From Diphasiastrum complanatum (Eukaryota; Streptophyta; Lycopodiopsida; Lycopodiales; Lycopodiaceae): 64,000 bases of DNA. The translations under genes were made by a program, and so were the position numbers. The stretch covers positions 129,001 to 193,000 of the forward strand of contig CM055113.1 in the NCBI GenBank assembly GCA_029204225.1. Reading direction: 5' to 3'. The stretch's first letter is position 1; each line of letters opens with the position of its first letter. Shown here piece by piece: positions 34,013-44,800 of the stretch. The notes below the pieces were generated by a model, which saw only the letters and a list, made by a program, of their open reading frames with translations, was not told where the DNA came from and did not search any database.

Positions 34013-34318
34013 GGTTGGGAAGTCCAAAAAAGACTTAGAAAGTGGCTGAAAAATGCAAAAAACCACCTGGAAATTGCGGAAATGCAAAAGTGACTTAGAA
34101 ATTTGCTGGGAAATCCAAAAACGACCTAGAAATTGGCTGAGAAATCCAAAAAAGATCTAGGTATTGGCTGGAAAATCCAAAAACAACTTGGAAAATGGCT
34201 GGAAAAATCCAAAAATGACCCGGAAAAACGACGTAGATATAGGCTGGAAAATCCAAAAATGACCAAGAAAATGATTGGGAAACCCAAAAACGACCTAGAT
34301 ATAGACCAGAATGGGAAT
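34013..34318 (-). repeat. Tandem repeat array (about 31-37-bp unit) upstream of LINE ORF1
   Basis: About nine imperfect copies of a unit reading, on the + strand, GGCTGGAAAATCCAAAAA then CGACCTAGAAAT. It lies directly 5' of the minus-strand LINE (ORF1 start near 33830) and abuts RT sequence of another LINE copy on the right. Confidence 0.82.
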
Positions 34319-35131
34319 GAGCAAATGAGCCAGCGGGCAACCATCTCCACCTTCTTCACGAATGAAGTGCTCAAGATCATCAATATAAAGTGCAAACAAC
34401 GGAAGGGACAGTGGGCAACCTTGCTTCACACCAACAGTGCTACGGATGGGAGAAGACAAATCAGTACCCAACTGAATACCTGCTAGAACTCTCATACAGA
34501 GCAACCACTGTTGCGAGAATAGAGTCGGAAAAGCCAAGTTGACGTAGTCTGCTGATCAAAAGATAACGGGGAACAGTATCAAAGGCCTTAGAGAGATCAA
34601 CGAAACAAGCAAATACCTTCTTGCCCATATGCTTTGCCTCCTCCATGATAGTACGTAGGGTGAGGACATGATCAAGAGTGCTATAACCCCGGTGGAAGCT
34701 AGCCTGGCCAGTCGCATACAATAGTCGAGAATCAGCCTCTGCCGTAACGAAGTTCTGACAGAATAGTGACGTACAACTTGGCCATGGTATGACCAATCAT
34801 AATAGTGCGATAGTTGTGGAGATTCATGGCATCACCTACTTTAAGAATAGGGTGATGGGGAAACCATCAACGACAGAGCGGTTGAAACAGCGGGCCAAGA
34901 AAGGGGAGGCGAGTTGGGCAACTGGCTTGAGGAGCTCGGCTGAAAGGAGGTCAATGTCAGACATACGATTGTTCTTGAGTTTGCAGATGGTGGCTTCAAC
35001 CATGTCAGGAGCAAAGAGGTCACAGTGGGTAGGACGAGAAGAAAGAGAGATGGAAGGGTGAGCAGTTGTATATAGGTTGGTTGCATAGTCGACCCAGGAT
35101 TGAAGAGGGTTGGGTGCAATGGATAGGGGAT
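34310..35131 (-). pseudogene. LINE copy I reverse transcriptase
   Basis: Minus strand. RT blocks: MSDIDLLSAELLKP at about 34960, FHRGYSTLDHVLTLRTIMEEAK and KVFACFVDLSKAFDTVPR (first catalytic Asp) at 34461-34796, then GVKQGCPLSLPLFALYIDDLE at 34295-34537. The YxDD catalytic strand is not reached before the tandem array. RT primes on nicked target DNA. The N-terminal side is interrupted at 35131 by gypsy A'; the endonuclease half continues at 61289. Confidence 0.8.
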
Positions 35132-35489
35132 TGTAAGATATCTAAACACCACAGTAGGGCAAACACTAACTGAACCACCCAGCCTTGCCTACTCCCTGAT
35201 ATGAAGCAAGCCCCTCCTAGCCCAGTGTGAGGCCTGGTAGCATGCACACTGCCAAGTGTCGGCCACGTGGCCTTGTCGTGGCCGACTGCACGTCGGGACC
35301 CAACGTGGGGCCCTATCCTGCTGACAAGGTCCCTAGGCTGTGTTAGGCCAATCATGGCTATGGACCATGCCGGGGAACACCACTCACACTGTCTTGCCCT
35401 GTTGGTCGTGTATGTTGGACGTGACCCTGACTGTGGTATCTGACCTCCTGTGTTCTCTAGGGTTCGGCACTGGTTACGTGCTCGTAACA
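35132..35489 (-). repeat. LTR-A', 3' LTR
   Basis: TGTAAGATATCTAAAC...GTGCTCGTAACA. The palindrome at the end is broken by one base (ACGTGC for ACGAGC). The expected PPT (CTCCCTCCCCCTTAAG on the + strand in A5) is missing directly inside. Confidence 0.86.
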
Positions 35490-38400
35490 CTGTCCTCTAA
35501 GACAAAGTCTGGAAAAATCTTGTGAAGGACGCTGCCTCTTTCCTAAGTGGCATTCTCAACAGGCTGATCATTCCACTTAACCAGATATTCTCGGTAGAGA
35601 GGCATTCTACTAAGGGCATCTGCTACTGTATTGAATTTCCGCCGTCTATATCTGATAGACATATCAAACTCTTGCATCAACTCTGTCCAACGAGCTTTCT
35701 GACCTCTAAGCTCAGGTTGATTGCAAGGGTATTTGAGACTTTCATGGTCTGTCAAGACCTCAAAGTTGACACCATACAAATAATGCCTCCAAGTCTTAAG
35801 GGCATGGAGAGTTCCTTTTCATAGGCATTGTACCTAGTTTGAGCTGGCTCGAGTTTTTTACTCTCGAATGAAACTGGTCGTCCACTCTGAGTTAGTACAT
35901 CACCAACTGCAAAGTCGCTAGCATCTGTTTCGACCACAAATGGTTGATTGGGGTCGACGACTTTTAAAACTGGTGCTGTAGCTAAGGCTGTTTTGAGAGC
36001 ATCAAAGCTCTCCTGTTGTGCGGACTCCCAAATGAACTCCTTTCCCTTCCCCTTAAGAAGATTTGTCATAGGAACTGCTACCTGAGCATATTCCTTGACA
36101 AATCATCTGTAATATCCCGCCAAACCAAGAAAGATTTGAAGCTCTAGAATATTCTGAGGTCTCAGCCAACTGAGTATGGCTTTAACCTCACTGGGGTCCA
36201 TCTTAATCCCATCTGCCGAGATAATGTGACCCAAATAAGCTACTTCTTCAACGAAGAATTCACACTTGGATTCTTTAGCATAAAGCTTATGCTTTCCAAG
36301 CAGTCGAAACACCTTTCTAAGGTGTTTAAGATGTTCCTTCCTCGTTTTGCTGTAACCGAAGATGTCATCTAAAAATACGACTACAAACTTTCCCAAGTAG
36401 GTCTGAGGACACTGTTCATCAAGGTCATAAAGGTAGCTAGAGCATTTGTGAGCCCAAATGGCATCAACTTAAACTCATAATGACCATGACGAGTCCTAAA
36501 AGTTGTTTTCGGAACATCTTCCGACTTTACACGAACTTGATGATATCCCGATCTAAGGTCTATTTTACTGAAAAAATTTAGCCCTGTCGAGTTGATCAAA
36601 CAACTCGTCTGCCCAAGGCATTGGGTACTTATTCTTAATTGTGACTTTATTGAGAGCTCTGTAATCTTCTCAAAGACGCATAGACCCCTCCTTTTTCACC
36701 AAAAGAACTGGTGAGGCCCATGGTGAACTACTTGTCTGAATTTGTCCTTTCCCAAGATAATATGTTAACTGCCTAGTTATTCCTTCATCCTCTATTCGGC
36801 TGACCCGATACGGAGGTTTAGAAACAGGTGCTGTACCTGGTACTAGGTTTATTACATGATCTACCTCTCTGCTAGGTGGTAAACCATGTGGCAAATCTTC
36901 AAGAAAAACATCTTTAAATTTAGACAATAAAGTTTCTAATTTACTGATTTTCTGCTGAATAGAACTGGAAATAGAAACTTCAGGAATAAACTGAAAGTCA
37001 CATAAGAATACCTGATGGTCTTCGTCTCCGATTAGCTGACAGAGCTCTGAATTGCAGACCATAGGGCTGTTGGGAACATCATGCTCCCCATGCAACTGGA
37101 TCTCTCGGCCTTTATGCTGAAAGCTAAGGGTGTTCTCCTGATAGTTTCTGTGGAGGGAAGGTCCTAAACTGTAGAGCCAATCTCTCCCGAGAACAATGTC
37201 TGTGCGATCCAGGTGCATTATCTAAAAGTTTATTTCATCTTGGTACCCCTGAATACCAAGATTTAGATTACTTACCATAGTTTCCCAAATTTTCTTATCT
37301 TCACCCTTAGCTAGTGAAACTATGTACCTATGCTGACTAGGTACTTCTGGAAGTCTGAGTTTTTTAACTAGGGTGTGGTTGATGAAATTATGGGTTGCCC
37401 CATCATCAACCATAACTCTTACTGGTTGGTTACCAGCTTTCCCATGCATACGTACTAGGTCATGCGGCCCAAAGCTGAAGGGTCTTGCTAGCATTGCAGA
37501 GGTCAGCTGGCAACAGTGTTCATGATCTTCATGATACACTTTGATCTCGGAAGCTGCCGAGTCACTGGGGAAACATATAGTCTGAACAAGATGAACTTGT
37601 TTTTTATCTTTCTTATCTTTTTTAGTGAAAGGCCCCTTAGGACATTGTCTGACTGTGTGTCCCTTGCCCATACACACAGAGCACAAACGTTCATGTTTGG
37701 CTTTCTCAAAATCATCTGGTTTTAAGGGCTGTATGAGTGAAGGGCGTTTCTGAGGAGCTTCACCTTTAAATTTATCTTGGTTATTTCTTTTTAAGAATTT
37801 CTTTTAGAATTGATTGTCTTTATGAGGAGGCTGCTCAGAAAGTGGCTGTTGTCTCGCCCTCTTCCTACCCACTGAATCATCATAGATTTGAGCATATCTG
37901 AGAGCTTGCTCAAGGGTAGTAGGGGAGTTTCTCTGAACCTCTACTTTATATTCATCTTTGAGGCCACGGACAAATCCCTTGACTTTCTGATAGTCATCCA
38001 TATTTTTAATTTTTAAGATTGCTTCTCGATACTGCGAGATATATTGGATTAGGGACTTGTCCATTAGTGTTTTCTCCCAGGCTTCCCAAGCTCTATCAAG
38101 TTCATTTTCTGGTAGAAATTCTGTTAGGAAGGCCTCTTCAAAGGCTTTCCATGACCGGGGAGTCTACCCAGTCTCCTGGAGATTTAACCACCGCTTATAG
38201 GCCATGGGCCCTAGGGAAAGACTGGCCTCAATTGCTTGCAAATGGTCAGGGGTTTGTTTAAGAGCATGAATGTTCTTTCATTTGTTGAGGAAGGTTTGTA
38301 GAATGTCTGCATTTCTATCCTTCTCTTCCCCAATAGAAGTAGGAGGCTTGAAGTCTTTAAAGACACTAGGGTGAGACCGCATAGGCTCACCCAAAACGAA

Positions 38401-38740
38401 TGGAAGTGGAGAAGGGGACACCTGAGAAGTGTAGGGAAGGCTTCCTTTCGCGGAACTCAAAATCAAGAATTGAGTTCAGCGAACGAGTCGTTCACACTGG
38501 ACTTGAAATTGGCTAATGCCAACTTCGGTTCATCCACTTATGTTACCAAATGGAGGAATTGCTCCTTGGTAACCAATTCGCCGAGTTCTTCGGCGAATTG
38601 TTCCTGTTCTTCCATTTCCATGGGTTCTTTCCCTTTACTGTAACCCAAGGCTTTTGTTTCAAGTTCGTCGATGCCTCTCTCTAGGGGTTGATCAGGTCCC
38701 TAAGGAGTGGTCATTTTCAGAACTGAAAGAGAGGTACCTT
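35490..38740 (-). pseudogene. A' gag-protease-RT-RNase H, integrase deleted
   Basis: Minus strand. Gag starts at about 38712 and has frameshifts. The knuckle [14 protein letters not shown] and protease [11 protein letters not shown] lie in 37222-37686. RT ([35 protein letters not shown] with VYS changed to GYS) is spread over 36103-37218. RNase H is at 35543-36069 ([23 protein letters not shown]). At 35600 ADALSRMP joins directly to LYREYLVKWNDQPVENATW, the chromodomain, so the whole integrase (about 2 kb) is gone. Confidence 0.84.
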
Positions 38741-39335
38741 TGTAGGAAAAGAGTCAAGTCACCAAGATCTAGTTATCAATCAATCTCCACAAGAAACAAA
38801 AGAGAAGAGGCTGGGCGCCCAACTCTAAGAGAGAGAAAGAAAGAAAGAAAGAAAGAAAGAAAGCCTTATTAATGTCTTTTCCATGCCAAAGGCATATAAG
38901 ACTAATGAAGTACATGTCAAGTATGTGGTAACCATGGGAGTTTATAAAACGTCTCCAAAACTAGGCGCCCAACTCTAAGAGAGAGAGAGAAAAACAGCAA
39001 CAAGAGCAATGGAGAGCAATGCTTAGCCAAACTGTAAAAATGGAATACACAATGAGCATCTAAGTACTCTACCTGGATGTGACCAAATGCCACCAAACCC
39101 TAAGGTTAGCCACTTACTAGATGTAGGGCACCCCCAAAAGTCAAGATAGGGCCCCTAAACTAAATTAGACCCCTAAGGACCCACGAGTCAGTACATGACC
39201 AAAATTGGATCCAACTGAACTTAAGACAAACTTAAGATGGCCTAAATAACTAAATACCCATGGTTACACAAATCTCGACCTTTTGGGTCAAAGTAACCTA
39301 TGGATTAACTTTAGCATAGTCATTTATTTCTAACA
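38741..39335 (-). repeat. LTR-D, 3' LTR (contains a 150-bp insertion)
   Basis: TGTAGGAAAAGAG...TTTCTAACA, 595 bp. Compared with 59526-59970 it carries extra DNA at about 38836-38963, flanked by a repeated GGCGCCCAACTCTAAGAGAG, plus an (AAAG)n tract at 38836-38862. Confidence 0.88.
38836..38963 (-). mobile_element. Short non-LTR retroelement insertion in LTR-D
   Basis: About 130 bp absent from the partner LTR, flanked by a direct repeat of about 20 bp (about 38814-38835 and 38964-38985). On the minus strand it ends ATTAATAAGGC followed by (TTTC)n. Long TSD plus a simple-sequence tail is the hallmark of target-primed insertion (SINE or truncated LINE). Confidence 0.65.
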
Positions 39336-40663
39336 CCCTCCTTAAATGACAATGCAAAAACTGAAATCTTCACTATGTAACAAAACCAACACGTGGTATC
39401 AAATTTAAAGCTTTGCATAAAGCTTCAAATCTGACTCTAGGCAACACCTTAGTGAAGAGGTCTGCAATATTATCCTCCGTAGGACAATATTCAAGTAAAA
39501 TGTCGCCATCATGAAGTCTCTCCCGAACAAAGTGATAATGGATCTCGATGTCCTTCGTCCTCGCTTGAAAAACAGGATTCCGTGCAATGGCAATAGCACT
39601 TTGACTATCACGAAAGATAAGAGTGGGTGAGGGCTCGCCGAACTTCACGTCAACAAGTAGTCTTCTCAGCCATAAACAATCCGTTGTGGCTGAGAATATC
39701 GCTCTATATTCTGCCTCACTAGAAGAAGTAGCAACAGTGGGCTGCTTTTTACTTAACCACAAAATTGCAGAATTTCCATAGAAAAAGCAATGTCCACTTG
39801 TAGAGCGTCTAGTGTCTTGATCTCCACCCCAATCCGAGTCACTAAAACCAACCAAACATGCATCATCACAAGCAGGAAAAACCAGTCCATGACTTTTTGT
39901 TCCTTGAAGATATCGAAAGATCTTCTTCAACGCTTTCCAATGTGATGTCATCGGGGCGCTCCAGGCAAAACAGTCTTTATATTCCACCAACAAGGATCGT
40001 AGTCTCTTGAACTGCATGGTTGTTAACTGCTCTCCCACATGCACTATCCTTTCTTCTTCACCTAGTTCCGCAAGATTCATCGGTTGTGTTCGTGCAGGTC
40101 CCTTGAAGACTTGTTCCGCTGGATTGACTCATGAGTAAGACACTATAAGAAATGTCCGGTCTTGAATTACATAGGTAAATGAGACAGCCAATAGCTTGAC
40201 AATATAAAGTAGTGTCAAATGATTCACCATCACCTTGACTACTTAATTTCAGACCTATCTCCATAGGTGTAGCAACCGGCTTGCAATCTTCCATCTTGAA
40301 CCGCTTCAAAATCTGCCCAATGTAGCGTTCTTGAGAGATGAAAGTTCCAAACCCTTCTTGTACAAATTCAAGACCAAGATAAAAATGCAATAGGCCTAAA
40401 TCTGAGATTTTAAAAACCATACCAAGATCAAGTATTACGGCATCAATCTGCTGCTCATTACTTCCCGTAATAATAATATCATCAACATAAAGCAAAATAA
40501 TAATGATATAATCTGAAGTATGCTTGACATAAAGAGTAGATTCGCGAGGACTATTAGCAAACCCTCGATCACAAAAGTAGGCATGTATCTTTTGATACCA
40601 CATCCTCGGAGCTTGCTTCAGTCCATAAAGTGCCTTCTTGAGAAGACAAGCTTTATCTCTCAA
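39336..40663 (-). pseudogene. copia D RT C-terminus and RNase H
   Basis: 40058-40663: LLKKALYGLKQAPRMWYQK, the catalytic LLYVDDIIITG, GLLHFYLGLEF, RYIGQILKRFKMEDCKPVATPME and RPDISYSV. 39373-39950: SHWKALKKIFRYLQGT, VGFSDSDWGGDQDTRRSTSGHCFF, SSSEAEYRA, RDSQSAIAIARNP and NIADLFTKVLP, the copia RNase H. A 174-bp gypsy-like patch lies between them (next entry). Without it this is a typical RVT_2/RNase H copia tail. Confidence 0.88.
39950..40123 (-). mobile_element. Gypsy-like patch inside copia D RT
   Basis: Copia protein reads to RPDISYSVLLMSQ and resumes at TSHWKALKKIF, where only about six residues normally separate them. Instead there are about 58 codons reading PAEQVFKGPARTQP then EEERIVHVGEQL and LVEYKDCFAWSAP. 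The latter resembles the region just upstream of RT in Tat/Ogre-type gypsy elements. It is fused in frame to the copia RNase H side. Confidence 0.6.
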
Positions 40664-41469
40664 AAACCAGCAGGTTGTTGAAAGTACACTTCCTCATTGA
40701 GATCACCATTGAGGAATGTTGTCTTTATGTCAAGTTGCCGCAAACGCCAACCAAAGTGGGCAGCCAAAGAGGTTACTACCCTCACGGTAGTCATCCGAGC
40801 AGTAGGAGAAAAAGTCTCCTCATAATCAATCCCCTTTTGCTGAGCATAGCCTTTGGCAACGAGCCTTGCCTTGTACCTTTCAATGGTACCATCTGCCTTA
40901 TACTTGATTTTGTATACCCATTTAGAACCAATTGCCTTCTTCCCATGAGGAAGATCAACAAGAACCCAAATCTGGCTCTTCATAAGTGAGTCATACTCAT
41001 CTTGCATCGCATCCTCCCAACATTTTACTTTCTTGGCCTGCTTGTAAAAAACAGGTTCTTCTGCAACATCTCCATGAGATGTAAGAGCAAGATCTGAAAA
41101 ATCAGCATAGTCCACTGATTTTGTAGAGGCACGTGTCTTTCCATCATAAAATGAACTTACTTTGCTATCCCGCAAAGTCGACAACAGCCACCGTGGGACT
41201 GTTTTGGGCTGTCCAACAACCATGTCTCTTCTTACAATTTGCTGTCCAAGATCCTTCGACAACGCACTTGGCTGTCCAAGATCTTCCAAAACTGGTCCTT
41301 GTTGTCCAACAGTTCCTGCAGGCTGATTTTGGGCAACAACGGGCGGTTCTTGATGAACATTAGGCTCTAAACTTGATGAGGTGTTGGGCAGGTCGAAACT
41401 GGTTGATTGCTGCCCCTTATCTCCAGCAATAGAAGATGGTACCAAATCTGGAAAAACTTCAACATTCAC
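40660..41469 (-). pseudogene. copia D RT N-terminal half
   Basis: A 269-codon frame. The Q/P-rich linker after integrase comes first, then KCWEDAMQDEYDSLMKSQIWVLVDLP, KKAIGSKWVYKIKYKADGTIERYKARLVAKGYAQQKGIDYEETFSP and LRQLDIKTTFLNGDLNEEVYFQQPAGF, the standard RVT_2 start. DIKTTFLNGDL carries the first catalytic Asp. It ends with a 1-bp-type shift into the next frame at 40660. Confidence 0.86.
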
Positions 41470-42080
41470 ACTATGTGGGCTGTCCCCCTAAGAGAGATAC
41501 TCAAAGATGAAACAAATGGAAGATAAGATGAAGGTAATGAGTTGAGAGTAATGGAAACAAATTGAGCATCCTCAGTTATCTCATCAATATTGAGAAGCTC
41601 CTCACGAAGATCCTTGATCTTTGTCAAGTGATTGGTCACTTGATCCCCTTCTTGCATCTTCAACAAAGAAAGCTGATTTCTAAGATACACCACTCTTGCT
41701 GGATTTTTGACTCTATACATAGTATAAAGTGTATCCCACGCACTTTTAGATGTCTTACAAGACCTAATATGAGGTAAGATAGATCTTTTCACAGCAAGAG
41801 CAACCATAGAATGTGCTTGTGCATCCCTTCTATCCCACTTCTTTTGTTCTTCCGAAGATGTAGAAGATGATGTTGATGATGATGACCATGAGGTGTAGGA
41901 GATGCCAAAGACGGAGGCCTTTCCTCATCACCATTGACCAAATCCCACAACCCTTTCGCTATGAGAAGATTCTTCATCATATGACTCCACAAGGAGTAAT
42001 TTGTGCCATCCAACCGATCTTCACTGAACAAAGAGCCGATAGCTTCCGATTCTTTAGCCATTACCTCCAACAAAATTTCA
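41466..42080 (-). pseudogene. copia D gag joined directly to pol
   Basis: Minus strand. MAKESEAIGSLFSEDRLDGTNYSLWSHMMKNLL (start about 42061) is a copia gag N-terminus. After a frameshift the UBN2-type gag core follows at 41466-41807 (KSAWDTLYTMYRVKNPARVVYLRNQLSLLKM). At SISLRG (about 41485) it runs into the pol linker, so zinc knuckle, protease and integrase are missing. Confidence 0.78.
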
Positions 42081-42635
42081 GCTTGTAGTCAATCAACTTA
42101 TTGGAGATATATTCACCTCCATTATCACTTCTTAATACCTTAATCTTGGTACTAAGTTGAGTTTATCCAAAGTCTTGAACTTTACAAAAGAATCAAACAC
42201 CATAGATTTGCTAGACAAGAGGTACATCCAACAAAATCTAGAATAGTCATCAATGAAGATTACATAATACTTGGCACCACCATTAGACTCATGTGAAAAG
42301 CTATGAACATCCGAATGGATGAGTTCAAGAGGAGAGCTTGATCTTGATGTAGATCTTGAGAAGGGTAGCTTGTGAGCCTTTGAGAGGCTGCATGCTTCAC
42401 ATCTCTTCCCACACTTTGACAAATTCTTTGGGAGTCCAACTGCAAGCTCCTTTGCAACCATAGATTCCATGGCTTTGAAGTTGGGGTGGCCCAACCTTTT
42501 GTGCCATAGTTCCACCTTTGATAACTCCACCTTTGCCAAGTTAACACTCTCCACTGCAACATTAGCATCAAGCTTAAACAATCTACCTTGCTTAAAGCCT
42601 TTGGCTATACATTCATCATTTCTAAGGATGGACAA
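42081..42635 (-). pseudogene. copia E integrase, N-terminal half
   Basis: Pre-integrase WHKRLGHPNFKAME with the CEACSLSKAHKLPF zinc region, then LELIHSDVHSFSHESNGGAKYYVIFIDDYSRFCWMY (first catalytic Asp) and, after a shift near 42160, IKVLRSDNGGEYISNKLIDY (second Asp). The third catalytic residue is lost at the junction with D. Confidence 0.85.
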
Positions 42636-43830
42636 ACTCCATGCTTAAATTGTACATCAAGGCCATTATCCATTAACTGGCCAACACTAAGCAAATTCTT
42701 GGTTAACTTAGGAACATAAAGAACATTATCAAGATTCATCCTTTTGGATGATCCAACTAACAATGGAATGGTCCCTATTCCACTTATCTTACATTTTTGA
42801 CTACTTGCAGTATAGATTGATCTATGTAAATGATTGTAAGAAAGTAAAGTGGAGAAAATGTCCTTTTGATATGTCATGTGGGAACTAGCCCCACTGTCAA
42901 TCCACCAAGAATCATCGGTGTTGCTCTTGGATGATGGTGGTTTGTTGGAAACCATCAAGGAGGACTCTTCATCCTCCTCCTCCTCCTGATGTGCAATGTT
43001 GCTTTGTTTGCTCTCTTGTGCCTTCTTCTTCTTGAGACATTCTAATGCAAAATGTCCTTTCTTTCCACAGAAAAAACATTTGTACTTGGACTTGTCTTTG
43101 ATCTTGCCCTTTGAGCTTGAAGCCTCATCCTCCTCCTTGGTCTCCTTGAAGTGCTTCTTCTTGCCATTGGTCTTCTTCTTGCCTTTGAATGAGAAATTAG
43201 CTTTCTCATCACCATCCTGCAGAGAAATAGCATTCATTCTTGCATTGGTATGCATCATCCTACACTCTTCAGCCACTAATACACTGTGAAGCTTTTCTAT
43301 AGTGGGCAAAGTGTCTTGGATTGCAAAGCTTTGGACCAAATTTGAAAAGTCACTCCCTAGACCGTTGAGGACAATCTGAACAAGCTCACTATCCTGAATC
43401 TTCTCTCCAATGGAGGCTAACTCCCTATTGAGAGACTTGATTCTGAGCACATAAACCTGTGCACTCTCGTCACTTCTCTTCATGCTTTGCAGAATCTGAT
43501 TCCTAAGCAAGAGAACCCTTGAAGTGTTACTAGACTCATAGATTGATCTTAAAGATTCCCAAGCCTCTTTAGCAATGGTACAAGCTGATACTTCTTTCTT
43601 AAGTCAATGCTTACATTCATCTTCACATAGTGAAGTGCAAGCCTAGATCTTCTTATGTATTTAGCTTACTCCTGTGCACCTAGAGGTTCATCTTCATCAT
43701 CAATCAGAAACTCATAGAGATCCTGGTGCACCATGAGTGACTCCAGACTCACTTTCCAAATAGCATAATTGGTAGAATTTAACCTCTCACTAGCTTCTAG
43801 AAGGTATGCTCAAGCAGATCCCATCTTACT
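42605..43830 (-). pseudogene. copia E gag and protease
   Basis: The gag N-terminus at about 43830-43500 (LNSTNYAIWKVSLESLM) contains stops. 42605-43510 is a 301-codon frame with the UBN2_2-type core (LQSMKRSDESAQVYVLRIKSLN), the zinc knuckle CFFCGKKGHFALEC (CX2CX4HX4C) near residue 150, acidic runs, then the copia protease WWIDSGASSHMTYQKD with catalytic DSG and LYVPKLTKNLLSVGQL. The frame ends at ECPSLEMMNV-like sequence by a shift into integrase. Confidence 0.85.
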
Positions 43831-44456
43831 AGTAAGATTCTACACACAAGATATAGATTTGGTTGAACTTGAAACTCACAAAGGTTTCTAACTTGCAGTG
43901 TTTCACTCAAATGTTGACTTTTAATCCAACAAATGAACTTGTAATCACAGTTCCATCACTCCCTCACAAAGCTGGAATGAAGATAAGATGAAGTGAAAAC
44001 TACTCTCAAGCAAATCTTGCCAATCTTGGCTATTTTTGGACAATAACTGACTCTATCTCTCTCTTTCAATTTGATGTACTTTCTAGACCTGGTTTCCACT
44101 TTAAGAAGGTCTGAAATCAGCCTAGATTAATTAGTTATCATGAAACAAATTCAAAACTAATTTATGGCAAATGATCTTGGTAGCTTATCCTAGGATTTGC
44201 TCCAAAAATTACATCAAACTGACACCAGATGAAATTACTGTGATCCAATAAATATGGGGTTTTAAATGCTGGTTCAGAGATGCCCCCACGTGTGAACAAT
44301 ACGGATTTTGATCCTGAAAAAGTTTGGGATCAAATCCTCTCACCAAAACCTGGATACCAGCTCGCCCTTCCAATACTAGCTTTTTGCACCAAAACCTACT
44401 AAAACTGGATTAGTTTCAAACACTGATCAATAGCCTTGTACTTGGCTCTGATACCA

Positions 44457-44715
44457 TGTTAAAAGTACAGTACTAAGGACCATAAATGGATCTTTGAATG
44501 ATTTGAATTGAATGATCTAAATCGATAGCACCTATATGAAAAGTTCTTTATTTCGTTGCTCTTAAAACTAGTTATAGTAAAAACTTCTCACATGGTATCA
44601 GAGCCATGGTTGTGTGAGTGTGGTCGGCGGGTGTAGCTAAAAAAAGGGCTATGCTGCTTTGAGGGGGAATGTTAGAACGTGTCAAGGCTATAGCCCTTCC
44701 ACAACACTCTAGGAA
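44457..44715 (+). mobile_element. Possible TRIM-like mini LTR element
   Basis: A 138-bp TG...CA segment (TGTTAAAAGTACAG...TTCTCACA, 44457-44594) has a PBS complement on its left (ggctctgatacca, for minus-strand E) and a PBS on its right (tggtatcagagcc, 44595-44607). About 60 nt further on lies a polypurine run (TTTGAGGGGGAA, about 44657-44669) followed by TGTTAGAACGTGTC. This looks like LTR-PBS-PPT-LTR with almost no interior. Confidence 0.45.
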
Positions 44716-44800
44716 CACAATGTAGCTCAAGTGGTAGAGCACACTCCACCGGAAAGGGGGAAGTTCTAGGTTCAATCCCTAGCCCGATAGTCGCTCGGAT
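44716..44800 (+). repeat. tRNA-derived sequence (SINE head or tRNA relic)
   Basis: TAGCTCAAGTGGTAGAGC (44722-44740) fits a polymerase III A box and folds as a D arm (GCTC/GAGC). The B box GGTTCAATCCC (44769-44779) sits in a perfect T arm CTAGG-TTCAATC-CCTAG. The anticodon arm is irregular and the acceptor stem does not pair, so it is not a functional tRNA gene. Confidence 0.6.

Larger units (their letters stand above)
42081..44456 (-). mobile_element. Ty1/copia E, 5' half (gag, protease, start of integrase)
   Basis: Minus strand from the PBS (44444-44456) leftwards to NKLIDY at 42081, where D gag begins. RT, RNase H and a 3' LTR of this family are not present. Confidence 0.8.

Noticed and set aside
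34126-34395. Hydrophobic repeat protein over the tandem array (FWISQPISRSFLDFPA...)
   Set aside because: The frame exists because the repeat unit lacks stops in places; the unit length varies and is not a multiple of three throughout.
44722-44790. Functional tRNA gene
   Set aside because: D and T arms are good, but the anticodon and acceptor stems do not pair; kept only as tRNA-derived.
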